Source of the DNA: Herbiconiux sp.
Lineage (GTDB): Bacteria > Actinomycetota > Actinomycetes > Actinomycetales > Microbacteriaceae
Direction: 5' to 3'
Assembly: GCF_023264855.1 (NCBI RefSeq)
Contig: NZ_JAHFUW010000043.1
Span: forward strand, 1-38,236
Length of the DNA stretch: 38,236 nucleotides
This document shows, in pieces, positions 7,827 to 18,950 of this stretch (positions are counted from its first letter, which is position 1; the number at the start of each line of letters is the position of its first letter). The translations under genes were made by a program, and so were the position numbers. The notes under the pieces were generated by a model. That model had not been told where the DNA came from and did no database searches. It saw only the letters and a program-made list of their open reading frames with translations.

Positions 7827-9970
7827 CCGACTACTCCACCATCGATTTCTCCCCGCTCGAGAAGATGTCCGAGGGCGAGGTGGTCACGCACTCCTACGTG
7901 CGCGATATCCCGCTGCCCAGCGGCAAGACGCTGGCGCTGATCACCCTCGACAACGATCGCGACCACACCCGGCCGAGCACCCTCGGCCCGGTCACCCTGC
8001 TGGAGTACGCCGCCACGCTGGACGCCCTCAAGGCGCGGGCGGCGGCCGGCGAGATCGACGCGGTCGCCGTCACGGGCAAACCGTACATCCTCGCGGCCGG
8101 CGCCGACCTCAGCAAGGTGGGCGAGCTCGAGAGCAAGGCCGTCGCACTGCAGATGGGTCAGCTCGGGCACTTCGCCTTCGGCAAGATGAAGCAGATCGGT
8201 GTTCCCACCTTCGCCTTCATCAACGGCCTGGCGCTCGGGGGCGGTGTGGAGGTGGCCCTGGCCGCCGACTACCGCACGATCGACTCCTCGATCCCCGCCC
8301 TGGCGCTGCCGGAGGTCTTCCTCGGCATCATCCCCGGCTGGGGCGGCGCGTACCTGCTGCCGAACCTCATCGGCATCGAGAACGCCCTCAAGGTGATCAT
8401 CGAGAACCCGCTGAAGAACAACCGCACCCTGAAGGGGCAAGAAGCCTTCGATCTGGGTATCGCGGATGCGATCTTCGGGCCGGGCAACTACCTCGAAGAC
8501 TCGCTGCGCTGGGCCGACTCGGTGCTCACGGGTGCGCACAAGGTGAAGCGCCCGAACGAGCCCGGCAAGGTGGAGCGCCTGGTCAAGTGGGACGCGGCCA
8601 TCGCCATCGCCCGCAAGATGCTCGAGTCGCGCATCGGCACGGTCGCCAAGTCGCCCTACAAGGCGCTCGACCTGCTGAAGGCCGCGAAATCCGGAACCCC
8701 CGAAGAGGGCTTCGCCCGCGAAGACGAGGCGCTGGCCGAGCTCATCGCCGGCGACCAGTTCCGTGCCTCGATCTACGCCTTCAACCTGGTGCAGAAGCGG
8801 GCCAAGAAGCCCGCCGGCGCACCCGACAAGGCGCTGGCGAAGCCGGTCACCAAGGTCGGCATCATCGGCGCCGGTCTGATGGCCTCGCAGTTCGCGCTGC
8901 TGTTCGTGCGCCGCCTGCAGGTGCCCGTGGTCATCACCGACCTCGACCAGTCGCGCGTCGACAAGGGCCTGGAGTACATCCGGGGCGAGATCGGCGCACT
9001 GGCCTCGAAGGGGCGCATCTCCTCCGACGAGGCGAACCGCCTGAACGCGCTCATCCACGGCACCACCGACAAGTCGGAGTTCAACGACGCCGACTGGGTG
9101 ATCGAGGCCGTGTTCGAAGAGCTCGGTGTGAAGCAGGATGTCTTCGCCGAGATCGAGAAGCACGTCTCCGAGACCGCGGTGCTCGCGACGAACACCTCGT
9201 CGCTCTCGGTGGAGCAGATCGGCGCGAAGCTCGCTCATCCCGAGCGCCTGGTGGGCTTCCACTTCTTCAACCCGGTGGCCGTGATGCCGCTGATCGAGGT
9301 CGTGAACGCCCCGGCGACGGATGACGCCACGCTCTCGACGGCCATGGTCACGGCGGCGAAGCTGCGCAAGAACGCGGTCATCACGCGCGACACCCCGGGC
9401 TTCGTGGTGAACCGCATCCTGGCCAAGGTGCTGGGCGAGGCGATGCACGCGGTCGACACCGGAACCTCGTTCGAGGTGATGAACCGGGCGCTGGATCCCT
9501 TCGGCCTTCCGATGACCCCGTTCGAGCTGCTCGAGCTCGTGGGGCTCAAGGTCGGCGCGCACGTGCTCGACACGCACCACGCGGCCTTCCCCGACCGCTT
9601 CTTCGAGAGCACGAACCTGCACGAGCTGGCCGAGCACGGCAAGATCTTCGATCGCGACGGCAAGGGCAAGATCACCGGCTTCGACAAGAAGGCGGTGGCG
9701 ATCGTGACGCCCGCGAAGGGTGCGGAGTCCACGCCGATGACCGAGGCGGAGATCCAGCGCCGGGTCGAAGACGGCCTGGCCGACGAGGTGCACCGCATGC
9801 TCGAAGACGACGTCGTGCACGCGGCGGAGGACATCGACCTCTGCCTCATCCTCGGTGCCGGCTACCCCTTCCAGATGGGCGGCCTCACGCCCTACCTCGA
9901 CCGCGTCGGAGCCTCGGAGCGCGCCTTCGGCGACACCTTCCACCACCCCGTCATCCGCGGCGTCGAGTAG
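7823..9970 (+). CDS. fadB: Multifunctional enoyl-CoA hydratase / 3-hydroxyacyl-CoA dehydrogenase
   Basis: 715 residues. The N-terminal crotonase domain (about 35-230) has the two catalytic glutamates, Glu143 in LGGGVEVALAADY and Glu164 in LPEVFLGIIPGWGG. The NAD-binding dehydrogenase domain starts at KVGIIGAGLMASQFALLF (344-361), with catalytic His480 in GFHFFNPVAVMPLIEV. C-terminal 3HCDH domains follow to the end. The dinucleotide motif reads GAGLMA rather than the textbook GAGxMG, but the first two glycines are intact. It performs hydration and oxidation in beta-oxidation and partners with the thiolase encoded 4 nt upstream. The gene ends at a strong hairpin 21 bp after the stop. Confidence 0.95.
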   Translation: MTDYSTIDFSPLEKMSEGEVVTHSYVRDIPLPSGKTLALITLDNDRDHTRPSTLGPVTLLEYAATLDALKARAAAGEIDAVAVTGKPYILAAGADLSKVGELESKAVALQMGQLGHFAFGKMKQIGVPTFAFINGLALGGGVEVALAADYRTIDSSIPALALPEVFLGIIPGWGGAYLLPNLIGIENALKVIIENPLKNNRTLKGQEAFDLGIADAIFGPGNYLEDSLRWADSVLTGAHKVKRPNEPGKVERLVKWDAAIAIARKMLESRIGTVAKSPYKALDLLKAAKSGTPEEGFAREDEALAELIAGDQFRASIYAFNLVQKRAKKPAGAPDKALAKPVTKVGIIGAGLMASQFALLFVRRLQVPVVITDLDQSRVDKGLEYIRGEIGALASKGRISSDEANRLNALIHGTTDKSEFNDADWVIEAVFEELGVKQDVFAEIEKHVSETAVLATNTSSLSVEQIGAKLAHPERLVGFHFFNPVAVMPLIEVVNAPATDDATLSTAMVTAAKLRKNAVITRDTPGFVVNRILAKVLGEAMHAVDTGTSFEVMNRALDPFGLPMTPFELLELVGLKVGAHVLDTHHAAFPDRFFESTNLHELAEHGKIFDRDGKGKITGFDKKAVAIVTPAKGAESTPMTEAEIQRRVEDGLADEVHRMLEDDVVHAAEDIDLCLILGAGYPFQMGGLTPYLDRVGASERAFGDTFHHPVIRGVE

Positions 9971-9990
9971 CCCTCAGGGAGCTCGAGCAG

Positions 9991-10031
9991 AGAAGCGGCC
10001 ACCACACCTTCGGGTGTCGGTGGCCGCTTCT
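9991..10031 (+). terminator. Strong terminator hairpin after fadB
   Basis: AGAAGCGGCCACC-ACACC (9991-10008), loop TTCG, GGTGT-C-GGTGGCCGCTTCT (10013-10031). An 18-bp stem with a single bulged C and a stable UUCG tetraloop. It lies 20 bp past the fadB stop. Its last base is the first base of the -10 hexamer of the next gene. Confidence 0.85.
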
Positions 10032-10036
10032 ATGCT
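10031..10036 (+). promoter_or_regulatory. -10 element of the RibD/DHFR-like gene
   Basis: TATGCT ends 6 nt before the ATG at 10043, fitting a leaderless start, although the G-rich CGGGGG between them could also bind ribosomes weakly. The hexamer abuts the 3' arm of the fadB terminator. Confidence 0.5.
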
Positions 10037-10042
10037 CGGGGG

Positions 10043-10582
10043 ATGACGAAGACGCAGTACTACGTGGCCAGCAGCCTGGACGGGTTCATCGCCGATCGGG
10101 AGGGCGGGCTCGAGTGGCTGATGCAGTTCGGGTTCGAGGAGTTCGGCACCGGCTACGAGGCATTCCTCGCCGAGGTCGGTGTGGTGGTGATGGGGTCGGC
10201 GACGTACGAATTCGTGCTGCGCGATTCCCCTGACGCATGGGCCTATCCCGAGCAGGTGAACTGGGTGCTCTCGAGCCGGCCGCTGCCGGTGGTGCCGGGC
10301 GGCGACATCCGGTTCGCGCGCGGTGACGTGGCCGAGCTGCATCCGCACTGGGTGGAGGCGGCGGCCGGCAAGAACATCTGGATCGTCGGCGGCGGAGCCG
10401 TGGCCGCTCAGGTGGCCGACGCCGGACTGCTCGACGAGATCCTGCTCACCACGATGCCCGTGGTGCTCGGCGCCGGCACTCCCCTGTTGCCGCTGACGAG
10501 CGTTTCCGGCGTCTACGATGTGAGCGGCACGACGGTGTACCCCTCGGGCGCGATCGGTTCGGTCTACCGCACCAGGCGGTAG
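10043..10582 (+). CDS. Dihydrofolate reductase / RibD C-terminal domain family protein
   Basis: 179 residues. The N-terminus YYVASSLDGFIADREGGLEW is the signature of the RibD_C/DHFR-like reductase family. The NAD(P)-binding glycine motif IWIVGGGAVAAQ is at about 112-123, followed by LLDEILLTTMPVVLGAGTPLLP. Such stand-alone proteins are widespread in actinobacteria; most are not true folate reductases and their substrates are unknown. The C-terminus overlaps the end of convergent dxs by 19 bp, and the shared segment is a perfect hairpin. The short transcript and adjacency to fadB and dxs do not suggest a pathway. Confidence 0.88.
   Translation: MTKTQYYVASSLDGFIADREGGLEWLMQFGFEEFGTGYEAFLAEVGVVVMGSATYEFVLRDSPDAWAYPEQVNWVLSSRPLPVVPGGDIRFARGDVAELHPHWVEAAAGKNIWIVGGGAVAAQVADAGLLDEILLTTMPVVLGAGTPLLPLTSVSGVYDVSGTTVYPSGAIGSVYRTRR
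10564..10582. terminator. Hairpin made of both stop codons of the overlapping convergent genes
   Basis: CTACCGC (10564-10570), loop ACCAG, GCGGTAG (10576-10582). The 7-bp perfect inverted repeat coincides exactly with the 19-bp overlap of the reductase gene and dxs. The right end is the reductase TAG; the left end, read on the minus strand, is the dxs TAG. It may act in both directions. Confidence 0.5.
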
Positions 10583-12534
10583 GAGGGGTTCTCCCCCGTA
10601 TCGGTGCTCTCGCCGTCGCCCGGGCGAGCCGCGAGCGGGCGCGCGATCGGGATCTTGTCACCGCGCACCTGGGCGATCAGGTCTTCGGCGATCTGCTGCG
10701 GAGTGAGGCCGACCCGCTCGAGGATCTGCTCGCGGGTGGCGTGCTCCAAGAACTCGTCCGGCAGGCCCAGCTCGGTGACCGCGGTGTCGACACCGGCCTG
10801 ACGCAGATCCTGGCGGATGCGGGTTCCGATACCACCCACGCGCACGCCGTCTTCGATCGTCACGACGATGCGGTGCGCATCCGAGAGCTCGATGATCGAC
10901 CACGGCACCGGCACCACCCAGCGCGGGTCGACGACGGTGGCGCCGATCCCCTCGGCCGAGAGCAGCTGAGCCACATCCAGAGCCAGCTGCGCCATGGTTC
11001 CCACGGCCACGATCAGCACGTCATTGCGCTCGTCTTCACGCAGCACGTCGACGCCGTCGCGCGTGCGGCGCAGAGCGGGCAGCTCGGCCCCCACGGTGCC
11101 TTTGGGGAACCGGATGACCGTCGGCGCATCCGTCACCCGCACGGCCTCGCCGAGCTCCTCACGCAGCCGCTCGGCGTCACGCGGGGCGGCCAGGCGGATG
11201 CGCGGTACGACCTGCAGGATCGCGAGGTCCCACATGCCGTGGTGGCTCGCGCCGTCGGGACCGGTGACCCCGGCGCGGTCGAGTACGAAGGTGACTCCGG
11301 CCTCGTGCAGGCCGACATCCATCAGGATCTGGTCGAAGGCCCGGTTCACGAAGGTGGCATAGAGGGCGACGACCGGATGCAGGCCTCCGAAGGCGAGGCC
11401 GGCCGCCGAGGTGGCGGCGTGCTGCTCGGCGATGCCCACGTCCAGAACCCGGGCCGGGTACTTCTCGGCGAACTTGTGCAGACCGGTCGGGCGAAGCATG
11501 GCCGCGGTGATGCCGACGATCGTGGGATCCTCCGAGGCCAGCGACACGATCTCGTCGGCGAACACGCCTGTCCAGGATGGCGCGCCCGAAGGCGCCGACA
11601 GCGGCTCACCCGTCTCGGGGTCGATCTGGCCCACCGCGTGGAACTGGTCGGCCGCATCCGTTCGGGCCGGTTCGTAGCCGCGGCCCTTCTCCGTGATGGC
11701 GTGCACGATCACGGGCGCCGCGTATTCCTTGGCCTGGCGCAGCGCCTCCTCCATCGCGTGCACGTCGTGCCCGTCGATGGGGCCGAGGTATTTGATGTCG
11801 AGGTTCGCGTACAGCGAGGAGTTGTTGGTCATGCGGCTGAGGAAGCCGTGCAGACCGCCCCGCGCACCGCGGTAGAGCGCCCGCGCCGGCGCGCCCAGGC
11901 GGTCGAACAGCTTACGGCTGGACTGGTGCAGGTCGTGATAGCCCTTGCGGGTGCGCACGCCGTTCAGGTACCGCGCCATGCCGCCGATCGTGGGGGCGTA
12001 GGAGCGGCCGTTGTCGTTGACCACGATCACGAGGTTGCGGGAGTTGTCGTCGCTGATGTTGTTCAGCGCCTCCCAGGTCATGCCGCCGGTGAGCGCCCCG
12101 TCGCCCACGACCGCGACCACGTGCCGATCCTTCTGGCCGGTCATGTCGTAGGCACGCGAGATGCCGTCGGCCCAGGAGAGCGAGCTGGAGGCGTGCGAGC
12201 TCTCGACCACGTCGTGCGGGCTCTCGGAGCGCTGCGGGTAGCCGGCGAGGCCGCCCTTCTGGCGCAGCATCGAGAAGTCCTGTCGGCCCGTGAGGAGCTT
12301 GTGCACATAGGACTGGTGCCCGGTGTCGAACACGATCGAGTCACGCGGGGAGTCGAACACCCGGTGGATGGCGATGGTCGTCTCGACCACGCCGAGGTTC
12401 GGACCGAGGTGACCGCCGGTCTTGGAGACCTCCGCGATCAGGAACGCCCGGATCTCCCCGGCCAGCTCTTCCAGCTGTTCCGGGGTCAGGGTGTCGAGGT
12501 CACGGGGTCCGTTGATCCCTTCGAGCAGGCTCAT
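10564..12534 (-). CDS. dxs: 1-deoxy-D-xylulose-5-phosphate synthase
   Basis: 656 residues. It makes DXP from pyruvate and glyceraldehyde 3-phosphate with thiamine diphosphate, the entry step of the MEP isoprenoid pathway. Motifs in order: GGHLGPNLGVVE (40-51), HASSSLSWADGISRAY (114-129), the ThDP motif GDGALTGG (144-151) with Asn174 in NDNGRS, and the transketolase pyrimidine domain with DRAGVTGPDGASHHG. The ATG at 12534 is chosen over an in-frame GTG at 12543 because GGGAAGG lies 8 nt before the ATG and is too close to the GTG. The upstream gene is acnA, separated by 170 bp holding a large inverted repeat that probably ends acnA transcription. Its last 19 bp overlap the convergent reductase gene. 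Confidence 0.96.
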   Translation of the reverse strand: MSLLEGINGPRDLDTLTPEQLEELAGEIRAFLIAEVSKTGGHLGPNLGVVETTIAIHRVFDSPRDSIVFDTGHQSYVHKLLTGRQDFSMLRQKGGLAGYPQRSESPHDVVESSHASSSLSWADGISRAYDMTGQKDRHVVAVVGDGALTGGMTWEALNNISDDNSRNLVIVVNDNGRSYAPTIGGMARYLNGVRTRKGYHDLHQSSRKLFDRLGAPARALYRGARGGLHGFLSRMTNNSSLYANLDIKYLGPIDGHDVHAMEEALRQAKEYAAPVIVHAITEKGRGYEPARTDAADQFHAVGQIDPETGEPLSAPSGAPSWTGVFADEIVSLASEDPTIVGITAAMLRPTGLHKFAEKYPARVLDVGIAEQHAATSAAGLAFGGLHPVVALYATFVNRAFDQILMDVGLHEAGVTFVLDRAGVTGPDGASHHGMWDLAILQVVPRIRLAAPRDAERLREELGEAVRVTDAPTVIRFPKGTVGAELPALRRTRDGVDVLREDERNDVLIVAVGTMAQLALDVAQLLSAEGIGATVVDPRWVVPVPWSIIELSDAHRIVVTIEDGVRVGGIGTRIRQDLRQAGVDTAVTELGLPDEFLEHATREQILERVGLTPQQIAEDLIAQVRGDKIPIARPLAARPGDGESTDTGENPSYRLVR

Positions 12535-12602
12535 ACCTTCCACCTTCCCATGACAACGTGATCTCGCAGTCTACGCCGCCGTCTTTCTGACATCCTGCCC
12601 GA

Positions 12603-12684
12603 CCAAAACGAAGGAGATCTTCCCCGACTCGCCGAGCCCAGGAGGGCCGAACCGGCGTGTCGAAGAAAATCTCCTTCGTTTTGG
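12603..12684. repeat. Long inverted repeat between acnA and dxs
   Basis: The arms are 12603-12626 and 12661-12684. Sixteen bases are perfectly complementary (CCAAAACGAAGGAGAT against ATCTCCTTCGTTTTGG), and 21 of 24 match over the whole arm. The 34-nt GC-rich centre can fold further (CGGCCC / GGGCTCG). It lies 20 bp past the acnA stop and 68 bp before the dxs start. It may be the acnA terminator, or a mobile small palindromic repeat that serves as one. Confidence 0.75.
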
Positions 12685-12704
12685 ATACCCCTAAGCCACA
12701 GGGA

Positions 12705-15548
<2,844 letters not shown>

Positions 15549-15654
15549 GTCGACCTCACCTTCGCTGACTCACGCCAATCTTTGTGCGCGAGAGGGGTGA
15601 ATGGCTAGCAAGGCGAACCTAAGAGAAGGCCGGAATCGCTGGTCACACCCAGAA

Positions 15655-15682
15655 ATATTTATCTTGACGTCAAGATAAATAT
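15655..15682. promoter_or_regulatory. Perfect 28-bp palindrome upstream of acnA, candidate operator
   Basis: ATATTTATCTTGAC (15655-15668) is followed with no spacer by its exact reverse complement. It is AT-rich in a GC-rich region. It lies in the 183-bp gap between the P-type ATPase stop and the acnA start, 107 bp from the latter. The core TCTTGACGTCAAGA has the size and style of a MarR-family operator; this regulator assignment is inference. Confidence 0.7.
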
Positions 15683-15731
15683 AGCACTGCGACGGATGCC
15701 GGGGGTCGCGACGCGCAGACCCGGCTGCGCA

Positions 15732-18176
15732 TCACTCGCGGTCGGAGACGAGACCGCGGCGGCGAGCGATCCGGTACCAGACCTCGACGCCGAGCGCGCC
15801 GGCGATGCCGACGGCGACGGCCACACCCAGGGCGGGCAGGCTCTGCACCTCGAGCGCGAAGAAATCACGGGCGAGCGGGATGACGTAGGCCAGCACGAAC
15901 GCGGCCGTCACCGCCCCGATCATCCCGAGTCGCCAGCCGCTCAACGGCCGGGCCAGCACGCAGAGGATCCACAGCGACACCGCGAACAGCGTGATGCACA
16001 CCAGGCTGCGCGCCTCGTCGAGGTGCACCATCCGCTGCAGCACCGAGAACGAGGCCACGATCGCCGCCGAGGCGATCAGGCCGGTGGGGATCGAGAAGCC
16101 CAGCACGCGCTTCAGCACGCCGGCCCGGTACCGGCGCCGGTTCGGTGCGAGGGCCAGGAAGAACGAGGGGATGCCGATGGCCAGCGTGGAGACCAGCGTC
16201 ATCTGACGGGGCAGGAACGGGAACTTCCAGAGCAGGAACGCGCTCGCCAGTGCGAGCACGACGCCGTAGACCGTCTTGGCGAGGAAGAGGTTCGAGACCC
16301 GCTCGACGTTCGCGATGACCCGGCGGGCGCACGAGAGCACGGTCGGCAGGCGGTCGAAACGCCCCTCGAGGAGGACGATCCGCGACACGGCCCGGGTGGC
16401 GGGCGTGGCGTTGCCCATCGCGATGCCGAGGTCGGCGTCTTTGATGGCCATGGCATCGTTCACGCCGTCGCCGGTCATGGCGACCGTGCGACCCTGCGCC
16501 TGGAGCGCGTGCACGACCCGGCGCTTCTGCTCGGGCGCGACCCGGCCGTAGACGCTCGCGGCCTCCAGCGAGGCATCCAGTTCGGCGTCGTCGCGCAGGC
16601 TGCTGGCATCCACGGCCTCCGAGGCGAGGCCCAGCTCCCCCGCGATCGCGCCGACGGTCACCGGGTTGTCGCCGGAGAGCACGACCACGCGCACCTCCTG
16701 CTCGTCGAAGTAGTCGAGCGTGGGGCGGGCATCCGGTCGCACCGATTCGTGGAACACCGCGATCGCGGCCGGGCGCACCCCGTCGCCGAGGCCCTGCTCG
16801 AGCTGCCAGTCGGCGAAGTCGCCGGCCTCGCTGCCGCGGCCGGTGATGCCGTCGATCCCCACGGAACGGGAGAGCGCCAGAGTGCGCCGGCCACTGGATG
16901 CCACGCCCATCGCCTCGGCCAAGGCGTCCGGATGCCCCGCCAGCAGCCGTTCCGGTGCGCCCAGCAGCCAGGTCTCGCGCACGCCCGCACGTTCGAAGGT
17001 GAGGGCGCTGAAGGCGCGCCGCGAGCTGAACGGGAGCCGCTCGATCACGGTCTCGCCGTCGTCGGCGAAATGCGGCCGCAACGCCTGAGCCGTGGGATTG
17101 GCGGCCACGTCGTGGGCGATCAGGCCGAGCACGGTGTCGATGGCCTGCGGCGGGATCGCCGCGTCGAGGGTGATCAGGCGCTCGAAGCCGATCTCACCGG
17201 TGGTGAGCGTGCCGGTCTTGTCGAGGCAGAGCACGTCGACCCGGGCCAGCACCTCGACGGCCGCGAGTTCCTGCACGAGCACCTTCTGGCGACTGAGCTG
17301 CACGACCGCGACACCGAAGGCGAGACTGGTCAGCAGCACGAGTCCCTCGGGGATCATGCCGACGACGCTCGCCACGGCATCCAGAGCGGCGAGCCGCCAC
17401 GACTCCCAGGGCACCAGCGGGAGGTCGCTCAACTCGAACACGCCATCGGGCCCCGCAGCCCCGTAGACGAGGATTCGCCCCACCAGCACGATGACGATCA
17501 CCGGGATCAGCAGCCAGCTGAGGTACACCAGGATCTTCGTGGTGGCGGCGCGCAGCTCGGAGTGCACGAGCGTGTGCTTCTTGATCTCCCGGGTGAGCTT
17601 GTTCGCGTAGGAGTCGGCCCCCACGGCGGTGACGACCGCCTCGGCGGTACCGGAGACCACGAACGATCCCGAGAGCAGCGGGTCGCCCGCCTTCTTGGCG
17701 ATCGGCTCCGACTCCCCCGTCAACATCGACTCGTCGACCAGCAGGTCGGCCGTGGCGGAGAGTTCGGCGTCGGCCGTGATCTGGTCGCCGGGTCGCAGCA
17801 GCAGCAGGTCGTCTTGCACGACCTGCTCGGGACGGATGACGCGCACCTCGCCGTCGCGGCGCACCGCGGCCTCGGGGGCGGCCAGCAGGGCGAGGCGCTC
17901 GAGGCTCGCCTTGGCCCGCAACTCCTGCACGATTCCGATCAGCGAGTTGACGACGACGATGCCGAAGAACAGGCCGTCGCCGATGTCGCCGAGCAGCACC
18001 ACCGCCAGGAAGCAGACCGTGAGGATGCCGTTGAAGAAGGTGAGGATGTTCTCCCGCAGGATGCTGCCGATCGACCGCGAGGTCGTGCTGTCGGCGACGT
18101 TGCTGAGCCCTCGCGCGACACGCTCGGCCACCTCGGCCGATGTCAATCCCCCTTCGGCCCTCCCCACCGTCGGCAT
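15732..18176 (-). CDS. Cation-translocating P-type ATPase (CtpE-like)
   Basis: 814 residues from the ATG at 18176. Order: cation-ATPase N-domain (GLTSAEVAERVARGLSN, 10-26), actuator motif TGES (153-156), membrane helix 4 with MIPEGLVLLTS (274-284), phosphorylation site DKTGTLT with Asp319, and the hinge motif TGDGVND followed by AMAIKDADLGIAMG. Six or so C-terminal helices follow. Helix 4 has PEG rather than the CPC of heavy-metal pumps, and the protein resembles mycobacterial CtpE, which has been linked to calcium uptake; the ion here is uncertain. It is the last gene of dut-DUF3710-DUF3159-ATPase: only 7 nt separate its ATG from the DUF3159 stop, and it lacks a good ribosome site of its own. 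Longer in-frame starts would run into the DUF3159 gene. Confidence 0.9.
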   Translation of the reverse strand: MPTVGRAEGGLTSAEVAERVARGLSNVADSTTSRSIGSILRENILTFFNGILTVCFLAVVLLGDIGDGLFFGIVVVNSLIGIVQELRAKASLERLALLAAPEAAVRRDGEVRVIRPEQVVQDDLLLLRPGDQITADAELSATADLLVDESMLTGESEPIAKKAGDPLLSGSFVVSGTAEAVVTAVGADSYANKLTREIKKHTLVHSELRAATTKILVYLSWLLIPVIVIVLVGRILVYGAAGPDGVFELSDLPLVPWESWRLAALDAVASVVGMIPEGLVLLTSLAFGVAVVQLSRQKVLVQELAAVEVLARVDVLCLDKTGTLTTGEIGFERLITLDAAIPPQAIDTVLGLIAHDVAANPTAQALRPHFADDGETVIERLPFSSRRAFSALTFERAGVRETWLLGAPERLLAGHPDALAEAMGVASSGRRTLALSRSVGIDGITGRGSEAGDFADWQLEQGLGDGVRPAAIAVFHESVRPDARPTLDYFDEQEVRVVVLSGDNPVTVGAIAGELGLASEAVDASSLRDDAELDASLEAASVYGRVAPEQKRRVVHALQAQGRTVAMTGDGVNDAMAIKDADLGIAMGNATPATRAVSRIVLLEGRFDRLPTVLSCARRVIANVERVSNLFLAKTVYGVVLALASAFLLWKFPFLPRQMTLVSTLAIGIPSFFLALAPNRRRYRAGVLKRVLGFSIPTGLIASAAIVASFSVLQRMVHLDEARSLVCITLFAVSLWILCVLARPLSGWRLGMIGAVTAAFVLAYVIPLARDFFALEVQSLPALGVAVAVGIAGALGVEVWYRIARRRGLVSDRE

Positions 18177-18183
18177 CCGCGAT

Positions 18184-18948
18184 TCAGTCGCTGCTCGGCG
18201 CGGGAGGTACCGCCGGTACCGCGGGGGCGGCGGGTGCCGGGGCAGCGGGCTTGGCGTACGCGGCCCGCACCAGCAGCCAGGTGATCCAGAGCACGATCGC
18301 ATAGAACGGCACACCCAGGATGAGCTTCACCGAGCCGAGCAGCTCGGTCTCGCCCGCGAAGTAGAGCGGCAGCTCGGCACCGAGCCGGATGGCGAACAGC
18401 CCGACCCAGCACCAGGTCGCCACGAGCACCACGCGGCCCTTGGCGCGGTCTTTTCGATAGCCGCCCGGGTCGTTCGAGAGCAGGCTCACGATGATGCCGA
18501 TCAGCGGCCGGCGCACCGCGAGCGAGATCAGCAGGGCCAGCAGGCAGACGACGTTGATCACGATGCCCAGCAGGAAGTTGTCCTCCGCACGGCCGGTGAA
18601 CAGCGCCAACCCGGCCGAGACGCCCACGCCGATCAATCCGGCGACGGCGGGCATCACGGCACTGCGAGTGACCAGCCGCACCACCACGAAGATCACCGAG
18701 ACGGCGATCGGGGCGATCACGGCCAGAGGCAGGTTCTTGGTGAAGGTGTAGAGCACGAGAAAGCCGAGCCCCGGCAGGATCGACTCGATCAGGCCGCGTA
18801 CGCCCCCGATGGCGCGCAGAAGGGATGCCCCGTCAGGGGTCTCCCCCGGCGCGACCTGCCCGATACCCGCGTTCCGCGCGGCCTGGGCGAACGCCTCATG
18901 GAAGGTGGGGCGCTCGGCCTCGCCATCCGGAGCCGGCGTTCCGCTCAT
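18184..18948 (-). CDS. DUF3159 family membrane protein
   Basis: 254 residues. A soluble N-terminus of about 60 residues (MSGTPAPDGEAERPTFHEAF) is followed by five or six hydrophobic helices, and an Ala/Pro-rich tail ends the protein (PAAPAPAAPAVPAVPPAPSSD region). Family-typical segments include LLRAIGGVRGLIESILPG (44-61) and LLGIVINVVCLLALLISLAV. This is the actinobacterial family DUF3159; its function is unknown. The ATG is 2 nt after the DUF3710 stop, so translation is coupled. In other actinobacteria the neighbours are often potassium-uptake proteins, and here a cation ATPase follows, which hints weakly at an ion-transport link. Confidence 0.88.
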   Translation of the reverse strand: MSGTPAPDGEAERPTFHEAFAQAARNAGIGQVAPGETPDGASLLRAIGGVRGLIESILPGLGFLVLYTFTKNLPLAVIAPIAVSVIFVVVRLVTRSAVMPAVAGLIGVGVSAGLALFTGRAEDNFLLGIVINVVCLLALLISLAVRRPLIGIIVSLLSNDPGGYRKDRAKGRVVLVATWCWVGLFAIRLGAELPLYFAGETELLGSVKLILGVPFYAIVLWITWLLVRAAYAKPAAPAPAAPAVPAVPPAPSSD

Positions 18949-18950
18949 GG

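Noticed and set aside
8867-8890. FadB dinucleotide motif GAGLMA instead of GAGxMG
   Set aside because: The essential first glycines and the catalytic histidine are present, and this form fits an active actinobacterial enzyme; not treated as a defect.
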